From contig JACDEY010000049.1 of assembly GCA_013816105.1 (NCBI GenBank), positions 1 through 7,115 of the forward strand: DNA of 7,115 bases, in the 5' to 3' direction. Below the pieces are notes generated by a model, which had not been told where the DNA came from, did not search any database, and saw nothing but the letters and a program-made list of their open reading frames with translations. Below are positions 1 to 3,872 of this stretch, in pieces. Each line of letters starts with the position of its first letter. Positions within the stretch are counted from its first letter, which is position 1. Position numbers and translations under genes: made by a program. This stretch comes from Actinomycetota bacterium (GTDB taxonomy: Bacteria; Actinomycetota; UBA4738).

Positions 1-588
1 TTCGGCCGCGAGCCGACCATCCTCGGGACGGATCGCAACGACGTCCTCGTCGGAACTCCGGGGCCCGACGTGATAGCGGCGCTGGACGGCAACGACACCA
101 TCCACGCTCTCGCCGGAGATGACCACATATGCGACGGGGGAGATGACGACCGGATCTGGGCCGGTGATGGCAACGACACGATCGGGGAAGGATCGGGATC
201 CGACATCCTCCACGCCGGGCGCGGCGACGACAAGTTCTTTCCGGGAGAAGAGCCCGACATCGTCTTCGGTGATGAGGGCAAAGACAACCTTTACGGCACC
301 TCTGATGGAGGTTCCCACCTCTTCGGCGGTCCCGGCGACGACTACGTGAGTGGCTCTCTGGGCGACGATGTGCTGGACGGCGGGGAGGGGAACGACATCG
401 TAGCCGGCGCTCAGAGCAACGACGTCCTGATCGGCGGACCGGGACGAGACATCCTCGACGGAGGTACCGGAGACGACCACCTGGACGGCCGGGACGGCGC
501 CCGTGGGGACGAGCTCATCGGAGGAGCGGGGATCGACCGGTGCCTGGCAGATCCGGGCGATCGCCGGATGGGATGCCGGGATCGATAG
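1..588 (+). CDS. RTX-type calcium-binding repeat protein, 5'-truncated by window edge
   Basis: The reading frame is open from base 1 to the TAG at 586-588 (195 codons). The first 23 codons, before the GTG at 70, already read as repeat units (GTDRNDVLVGTPGPDVI), so the true start lies upstream of the window. Nearly the whole fragment is a run of about 16 nonapeptide units of the GGxGxDxUx type (AGDGNDTIG, GGPGDDYVS, GGEGNDIVA, GGPGRDILD, GGTGDDHLD). In this family such units wind into a parallel beta-roll that binds Ca2+ between turns, typically in secreted or cell-surface proteins. The period is broken by a longer unit around residues 105-114 (GTSDGGSHLF) and by an 11-residue unit near the end (GRDGARGDELI). 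The C-terminus carries two cysteines (DRCLADPGDRRMGC), a tail I have seen in actinobacterial repeat proteins and which could form a disulfide outside the cell. Any catalytic or binding domain would be upstream. The family is clear; the specific function is unknown. Confidence 0.88.
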   Translation, partial: FGREPTILGTDRNDVLVGTPGPDVIAALDGNDTIHALAGDDHICDGGDDDRIWAGDGNDTIGEGSGSDILHAGRGDDKFFPGEEPDIVFGDEGKDNLYGTSDGGSHLFGGPGDDYVSGSLGDDVLDGGEGNDIVAGAQSNDVLIGGPGRDILDGGTGDDHLDGRDGARGDELIGGAGIDRCLADPGDRRMGCRDR

Positions 589-592
589 GCTG

Positions 593-628
593 GGGTTCGA
601 CACCACGCCCGACTTCGCCAGCGAACCC
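593..628. terminator. Possible hairpin between the convergent RTX and sodX genes
   Basis: GGGTTCG (593-599) is perfectly inverted as CGAACCC (622-628), with a 22-base loop. It begins 4 bases after the RTX stop codon and lies about 60 bases beyond the sodX stop on the other strand, so it could end transcription from either side. The loop is long and there is no T-tract on either strand, so this is weak. The rest of 589-688 holds only a short direct repeat. Confidence 0.22.
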
Positions 629-663
629 AAGACCCGTACCGTGACCCTCACTCATCGCATCAT

Positions 664-693
664 CGTGCGAATCAGCTCACCGTGCGGATCAGC
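664..693. repeat. Short direct repeat at the sodX stop codon
   Basis: CGTGCGAATCAGC (664-676) and CGTGCGGATCAGC (681-693) match at 12 of 13 positions with a 17-base period. Read on the minus strand, the second copy contains the sodX TGA stop and the first follows directly after it. It looks like a small tandem duplication at the gene's 3' end, or chance. Confidence 0.4.
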
Positions 694-1126
694 GGCGCAG
701 CCCCGGCAGCGGACCGCTTCCGAGCGGCCAGTAGCGAAGGACGACGACGCCACGAATGTCCGCCCGCCGAGCAGGACCGAAGGTCCGGCTGTCGGTACTC
801 CACTCGGGATCGTCGCCGAGCACCCAGTACTCGTCGGCGGTGAGGACCCGGTCGCCGATCCGATCCCCCGGAACCCCCCATACCCGCTTCACGAGCTCGT
901 AGCCCGGACGATCGGGCCGCTGCAGCACGACGACCGCCCCCCGGGAGATGCGCACGCGCCCGAGGGCGAGGAGGAAGTCGCCGGGCTGCAAGGACGGTCG
1001 CATGCTGGGGCCACTCACGACCACTCGGAACGGCCGGAAGGCGACGAAGGCGAGGAGTGCCGCGGCGAGCCACGCCCAACGTGCGCGCGGGGCTTTCGAG
1101 GGACCGTGGTAGCGTTGCGCCTGCAT
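689..1126 (-). CDS. sodX: Signal peptidase I-family protease, probable nickel-SOD maturation protease SodX
   Basis: A 145-residue S26-family serine protease. Visible motifs are SGPSMRPSLQPGD (catalytic Ser41), the ELVKRV stretch with general-base Lys80 followed by GVPGDR, and the VLGDDPEWSTDSRTFGP box with the SxDSR signature. This is the minimal catalytic core; housekeeping signal peptidases are usually longer, with an extra beta-domain. The divergent neighbour encodes nickel superoxide dismutase with an uncleaved leader. In organisms with SodN an adjacent small S26 peptidase of this kind, SodX, removes that leader so the new N-terminal His can bind Ni. Residues 17-30 (WAWLAAALLAFVAF) are hydrophobic and could be one membrane anchor. 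The ATG at 1126 gives a normal N-terminus but has no clear Shine-Dalgarno sequence. A general small signal peptidase I is the alternative, but the neighbour makes SodX much more likely. Confidence 0.9.
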   Translation of the reverse strand: MQAQRYHGPSKAPRARWAWLAAALLAFVAFRPFRVVVSGPSMRPSLQPGDFLLALGRVRISRGAVVVLQRPDRPGYELVKRVWGVPGDRIGDRVLTADEYWVLGDDPEWSTDSRTFGPARRADIRGVVVLRYWPLGSGPLPGLRR

Positions 1127-1157
1127 CCGCGAAACCCGTAGATAGAAGGAGGCTCGA
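1127..1157. promoter_or_regulatory. 31-bp divergent spacer between sodX and sodN
   Basis: Only 31 bp separate the sodX and sodN start codons, and the right end is taken by the sodN ribosome-binding site. A sodN promoter giving a leader that includes that site must lie inside the first codons of sodX, and a sodX promoter must overlap the sodN leader or coding start. A TAGCGT at 1110-1115 (+) would fit as a sodN -10 element by position, but I see no good -35. TATCTA on the minus strand (1144-1139) could be a sodX -10 with a very short leader. Both promoter assignments are tentative. Confidence 0.35.
1144..1152 (+). promoter_or_regulatory. Strong ribosome-binding site of sodN
   Basis: AGAAGGAGG lies 5 bases before the ATG at 1158 and fixes that start. 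It contrasts with the weak or absent site in front of sodX, consistent with much higher synthesis of the dismutase than of its protease. Confidence 0.85.
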
Positions 1158-1562
1158 ATGCTATCGAAGGTCCTCTCCGGCTTGGCGCGGCCGTCCCGCG
1201 TGGCGCATGCGCACTGCGACCTTCCGTGCGGGGTCTATGACCCGGCACAGGCCCGGATCGAGGCGGAATCGGTCAAGGCGATCCAGGAGAAGTACCAGGC
1301 GTCCGATGACGAGGTCTTTCGCGGGCGCTGCATCGAGATCAAGGAAGAGCGGGCCGACCTGGTGAAGCACCACCTGTGGGTGCTCTGGACCGACTACTTC
1401 AAGCCGACCCACCTCGAGCAGTACCCGGAGCTCCACGACCTGTTCTGGCGCGCCACGAAGGCGGCCGGAGACTCGAAGCGCTCCGTCGACCCCTCCCAGG
1501 GACAGCAGGTTCTCGAGCTCGTGGCGGAGATCGACCGGATCTTCTGGGAGACGAAGAAGTAG
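1158..1562 (+). CDS. sodN: Nickel superoxide dismutase precursor
   Basis: A 134-residue precursor of the nickel enzyme that converts superoxide to O2 and H2O2 in the cytoplasm. After an 18-residue leader ending RVAHA comes the nickel-hook motif HCDLPCGVYDP. Cleavage before that His leaves a 116-residue mature chain, close to the 117 residues of Streptomyces SodN. In mature numbering His1, Cys2 and Cys6 are the Ni ligands, and Asp3, Tyr9, Glu17, Arg47 and Tyr62, known to shape the active site, are all present. Downstream stretches YDPAQARIEAESVKA, DYFKP and IDRIFWETKK resemble the Streptomyces protein closely. The enzyme is a homohexamer of four-helix subunits. The leader is a few residues longer than the 14 of S. 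coelicolor and has no hydrophobic core, so it does not look like an export signal. An additional Cys at mature position 40 is unusual. The gene is divergent from sodX and convergent with the CCA gene. Family assignment is near certain. Confidence 0.98.
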   Translation: MLSKVLSGLARPSRVAHAHCDLPCGVYDPAQARIEAESVKAIQEKYQASDDEVFRGRCIEIKEERADLVKHHLWVLWTDYFKPTHLEQYPELHDLFWRATKAAGDSKRSVDPSQGQQVLELVAEIDRIFWETKK

Positions 1563-1568
1563 GCCGGG

Positions 1569-2987
1569 CTACGAGCTGAGGGGCTCCGAAGGCAGCCCCC
1601 GTGCGGCGGCCCATTCATCGAGCAGGCGGTATGCCTCCTCCTCGGCAATGGGGCCCCTCTCCATCCGCTCCTCCAAGAGGAAGCGCAGCGCTTCCCCGAC
1701 CGCCGGTCCAGGCCCGACCCGAAGGCGCTTCATGACCGCGTTGCCGTCGAGCGGTGGACGCAGTGCCTCCAGGTTCTCCTCCTCGCTGAGGCGTGCGATG
1801 CGCAGCTCGAGCTCGTCCTGGAGGCCCGCCAGGGCTCGTGCCTTGAACGGGTTGCGGGTGGTGCAGTCGGCGCGGACGAGCTGGTTCAGACGATCCAATA
1901 GGGAGCCCGCGTCCCGCACGTAGCGCCGCACCGCGGCGTCGTTCCATCCCATTCGGTAGGTGTGGAACCGAAGGTGCATCTCCACGAGCTTGACCACCTG
2001 CACGGTCACGTCCGTCGGATATCGAAGGGCCCGAAGACGCTGGTCCGCCATTCGGGCACCGACGACCTCATGGTGGTGGAACTGCACCCCCTCTGGTGTG
2101 AACGCGCGGGTCGCCGGCTTCCCCACGTCGTGTAGCAGGGCGGCCAGGCGCAGCACCAGATCGGGCTCGCACTTCTCCACGACGGCATAGGTGTGGCGCA
2201 GGACGTCCTTGTGGCGGTGAACCGGGTCCTGTTCGAGTCGAAGGGCGGTCAGCTCGGGAACGAAGCGCTCGGCGAGCCCGGTCTCCACCGCCAGCTCCAG
2301 TCCCGCCGAGGGGCGATCCGAGAGCAGCATGCGGGTGAGCTCACCCTGTATCCGCTCGGCGGAGACAATCTCGAGCCGGTCAGCCATCGCTCGCATGGCC
2401 GTGACGACGCGGGCCGTCGGGACCAGGTCGAGGGTGGCCGCGAACCGGCACGCCCGCAGCATGCGAAGGGGGTCATCGCCAAAGGACTCCTCCGGGTCCA
2501 CCGGCGTTTCCAGCCGCCTGGCGGCCAGATCCCGCACGCCCCCGAACGGATCCACGAATTCCCTCTCTGGGAGCCGGACGGCCATCGCGTTCACGGTGAA
2601 GTCCCGTCGGGCGAGGTCCTGGCCGATGTCGGTGCCGAACGAGACGCTCGGGTGTCGATCCCGCGCGGGGTACACCTCCTTGCGGAACGTTGTGATCTCG
2701 AGGGTGTGCCGGTCCTTCTTGGCGCCGACCGTCCCGAAGCGAACTCCCTGCAGGTACTTTCGCTCCGCCCAGTCGCGCAGGAGCCGCACGGTCTCTTCGG
2801 GTGTGGCGTCCGTGGCGAAGTCCAGCTCTTCCCGCGGATCCCGGCGGCCCAGGAAGGCATCGCGGACCCGTCCGCCCACGAGATAGAGCTGGTGCCCCGC
2901 GGCCTGGAATCGCTCGCCCAGCTCCACTGCGACGGCCTCCACCTCGAGGGTGGCCCCGGCCGGGCCGGGCGCGTCTGGAGGGGTCAT
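1569..2987 (-). CDS. CCA-adding tRNA nucleotidyltransferase
   Basis: A 472-residue class II nucleotidyltransferase that builds or repairs the 3'-CCA end of tRNAs from CTP and ATP without a nucleic acid template. In order: LVGGRVRD (residues 36-43); the metal-site region EELDFATDA (53-61); the third carboxylate in LEITTFR (Glu97); ARRDFTVNAMA (126-136); VDPFGGVRDL; DPLRMLRACRFAA (172-184); and ERIQGEL (211-217). A C-terminal HD domain follows, with LLHDVGKP at 284-291 and flanking histidines (HTY at 265, FHHHEV further on). Length and HD domain fit the actinobacterial type (PcnA, Rv3907c). The first metal-binding Asp of the usual Asp-x-Asp is Glu54 here (Glu-Leu-Asp). The gene is divergent from the KGG and Nudix genes and convergent with sodN, 6 bp between stops. 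The ATG at 2987 has no nearby Shine-Dalgarno sequence, but a plausible -10 lies just upstream. Family is secure; CCA- versus A-adding activity is inferred from the actinobacterial setting. Confidence 0.95.
   Translation of the reverse strand: MTPPDAPGPAGATLEVEAVAVELGERFQAAGHQLYLVGGRVRDAFLGRRDPREELDFATDATPEETVRLLRDWAERKYLQGVRFGTVGAKKDRHTLEITTFRKEVYPARDRHPSVSFGTDIGQDLARRDFTVNAMAVRLPEREFVDPFGGVRDLAARRLETPVDPEESFGDDPLRMLRACRFAATLDLVPTARVVTAMRAMADRLEIVSAERIQGELTRMLLSDRPSAGLELAVETGLAERFVPELTALRLEQDPVHRHKDVLRHTYAVVEKCEPDLVLRLAALLHDVGKPATRAFTPEGVQFHHHEVVGARMADQRLRALRYPTDVTVQVVKLVEMHLRFHTYRMGWNDAAVRRYVRDAGSLLDRLNQLVRADCTTRNPFKARALAGLQDELELRIARLSEEENLEALRPPLDGNAVMKRLRVGPGPAVGEALRFLLEERMERGPIAEEEAYRLLDEWAAARGLPSEPLSS
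1580..1599 (+). terminator. Possible sodN terminator hairpin inside the 3' end of the CCA gene
   Basis: GGGGCT (1580-1585) and AGCCCC (1594-1599) form a 6-bp GC-rich stem with an 8-base loop, 17 bases after the sodN stop. No T-tract follows, which is common in high-GC actinobacteria. The stem lies within the last codons of the opposing gene, so codon constraint or chance is a fair alternative. Confidence 0.28.
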
Positions 2988-2994
2988 GATCCCG

Positions 2995-3000
2995 AGGATA
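2995..3000 (-). promoter_or_regulatory. Candidate -10 element for leaderless CCA gene transcription
   Basis: On the minus strand TATCCT (TAnnnT type) ends 8 bases before the ATG of the CCA gene. Transcription starting about 7 bases downstream would begin at or within a base or two of the ATG, giving a leaderless mRNA, which fits the lack of a Shine-Dalgarno sequence. An ACGACA (minus strand, 3026-3021) could be a poor -35 with a 20-base spacer. No GTTT lies at the right distance from the overlapping GGGTAT, so a SigB-type reading is not supported. Confidence 0.35.
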
Positions 3001-3061
3001 CCCTTGGCTGACGCCCGTCCTGTCGTTCACGACGCCCTGTGCGGTATGCCGTGGTCGCACC

Positions 3062-3086
3062 GTTTGCCTGACAGGCAGATGGGTAC
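3062..3086 (+). promoter_or_regulatory. SigB/SigF-type general stress promoter of the KGG gene
   Basis: GTTT (3062-3065), 15 bases, then GGGTAC (3081-3086). This matches the SigB/SigF-type promoter pattern of Gram-positive bacteria (GTTT - about 14-17 bases - GGGTAT or GGGTAC). Transcription would start near 3093, leaving a leader of roughly 40 bases that includes the Shine-Dalgarno at 3120. The downstream gene belongs to a family whose B. subtilis member, gsiB, is a classic SigB target, which makes the site more credible than sequence alone would. Confidence 0.65.
3065..3077. promoter_or_regulatory. 13-bp palindrome in the promoter spacer
   Basis: TGCCTG A CAGGCA is a perfect inverted repeat with a one-base centre, too tight for an RNA hairpin but suited to a dimeric DNA-binding protein. 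It lies almost wholly between the -35 and -10 of the stress promoter, where a bound repressor would block RNA polymerase. No regulator family is recognised from it. Confidence 0.35.
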
Positions 3087-3119
3087 TAGCAAGTTGCACC
3101 CCACTGTGGGCGCGTTTCG

Positions 3120-3126
3120 AGGAGGT
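3120..3126 (+). promoter_or_regulatory. Ribosome-binding site that decides the KGG gene start
   Basis: AGGAGGT, a full anti-16S match, lies 9 bases before the GTG at 3136. It favours that GTG over the in-frame ATG at 3175 and over upstream in-frame starts, the first of which overlaps the CCA gene. Confidence 0.8.
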
Positions 3127-3135
3127 GCGATCCAC

Positions 3136-3348
3136 GTGGCGCAGACCACGAACCACGACAGCAAGAGCGGCAAGATGTCGCGAAGCGAAGCCGGGCGCAA
3201 GGGCGGCCTCACGACGAAGCGGCGACACGGCCAGGAGTTCTTCGGCCGCATCGGTCGCATCGGCGGGAAGAAGGGCGGCGAAACGACGAAGCGGAAGTAC
3301 GGGGTCGAGCACTACCAGAAGATCGGACGCAAGGGCGGTTCCCGCTAA
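3136..3348 (+). CDS. KGG-repeat general stress protein (GsiB/YciG/LEA-like)
   Basis: A 70-residue, strongly basic, glycine-rich hydrophilic protein starting at GTG. After a short polar N-terminus it has KGG repeats: GRKGGLTTKRRHG (residues 20-32), KKGGETTKRKYG (45-56) and GRKGG (64-68), with linkers of the EFFGRIG / EHYQKIG type. KGG motifs recur at residues 22, 46 and 66, so the first unit is about four residues longer than the second. This is the pattern of stress-induced bacterial KGG proteins (B. subtilis GsiB, E. coli YciG), related to plant group 1 LEA proteins. They are mostly disordered and thought to protect against desiccation or other stress; the biochemical role is not settled. 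It sits between the divergent CCA gene and the Nudix gene, a place where M. tuberculosis has nothing comparable that I know of. A strong Shine-Dalgarno and a SigB-type promoter precede it. No terminator is visible before the Nudix gene, so read-through is possible. Confidence 0.85.
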   Translation: MAQTTNHDSKSGKMSRSEAGRKGGLTTKRRHGQEFFGRIGRIGGKKGGETTKRKYGVEHYQKIGRKGGSR

Positions 3349-3416
3349 GAGGACGCCCGATTTGCCCGGTACTCCGTTCGCATCCCCAGCCTCGTGCTGC
3401 GAGATACTCCTGTTCG

Positions 3417-3872
3417 ATGCCACAGCGCAGAGGCGGCACAAGGTTCGAGCATTCGGCCGGAGGCGTGGTTCTGCGCCGGGGCCCCGGTGGTGCCGAGATC
3501 GTCCTGGCCTCTCGAAGGACCGCTCGAGGATCTCTCGCTTGGGGCCTTCCGAAGGGCCTCGTTGAGGCCGAGGAAAGTCCCGAGGACACCGCCGTCCGAG
3601 AAGTCTTGGAGGAAACCGGCCTGAGGGCCGAGGTCCGGAGGCCACTCGGAGACATCTCCTACTGGTACGTCTGGAACGCCGACCGCGTCCACAAGACCGT
3701 CTCCTTCTTCCTCATGGAGGCCTCTGGCGGAGACTTCTCCCAGCACGACTCCGAGATGGAGGAGGTGCGATGGTTCCCGGCTGACGAAGCGGTAGGAGCA
3801 GCGTCCTACCGTGGAGAGCAGGACGTCCTGCACCGGGCGATGGAGGCGCTCGCGGCGGAGGGGACCGAATGA
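3417..3872 (+). CDS. Nudix hydrolase, MutT4-like
   Basis: A 151-residue single-domain Nudix hydrolase. The Nudix box is perfect (GX5EX7REUXEEXGU) at residues 47-69, ending REVLEETGL. It is preceded by SAGGVVLRR and WGLPKG, the usual beta-strand and loop before the box. Glu62, Glu65 and Glu66 would bind Mg2+. The family hydrolyses nucleoside diphosphates linked to another moiety; the substrate cannot be read from the sequence. By position it corresponds to Rv3908 (MutT4) of M. tuberculosis. The C-terminal part EMEEVRWFPADEA is typical of small MutT-like members. The ATG at 3417 gives a normal N-terminus, though its Shine-Dalgarno is weak. The stop overlaps the next gene's start by 4 bases (ATGA). 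The 68-base gap before it (3349-3416) has no convincing promoter or terminator, so it may be partly co-transcribed with the KGG gene. Confidence 0.93.
   Translation: MPQRRGGTRFEHSAGGVVLRRGPGGAEIVLASRRTARGSLAWGLPKGLVEAEESPEDTAVREVLEETGLRAEVRRPLGDISYWYVWNADRVHKTVSFFLMEASGGDFSQHDSEMEEVRWFPADEAVGAASYRGEQDVLHRAMEALAAEGTE

Noticed and set aside
1..588. The regular repeats as a CRISPR array or DNA satellite
   Set aside because: The periodicity is at the protein level (nine residues); the DNA units differ from one another and are continuously coding.
585..612. TGGGGTTCGACACC resembles the T-arm of a tRNA
   Set aside because: The T-stem pairs for only two bases and there is no acceptor stem, anticodon arm or CCA around it.
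503..1141. A 212-codon plus-strand frame running from the RTX gene across sodX
   Set aside because: It overlaps the RTX 3' end and all of sodX, both identified by motifs, and shows no domain of its own.
1115..1144. TTGCGC - 18 bases - TAGATA as a sodN promoter
   Set aside because: Transcription would start about at 1151, inside the Shine-Dalgarno sequence, so the strong ribosome-binding site would be lost from the mRNA.
2998..3003. GGGTAT on the minus strand as a SigB-type -10 for the CCA gene
   Set aside because: No GTTT lies 14-17 bases upstream; the overlapping TATCCT is better read as a housekeeping -10.
2193..3011. A 272-codon open frame on the plus strand, antisense to the CCA gene
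   Set aside because: It lies opposite the fully motif-supported CCA enzyme; its translation has no recognisable domain, and long antisense frames are expected in GC-rich coding DNA.
3349..3416. Promoter or terminator between the KGG and Nudix genes
   Set aside because: Only a 4-bp stem (CTCG/CGAG at 3391-3403) and a lone GATACT at 3403-3408 without a spaced -35 were found; neither is convincing.
2473..3645. A 390-codon minus-strand frame across the CCA gene start, the KGG gene and the Nudix gene
   Set aside because: It overlaps three better-supported genes in other frames, and its translation is Arg/Pro/Gly-rich low-complexity sequence typical of a shadow frame.
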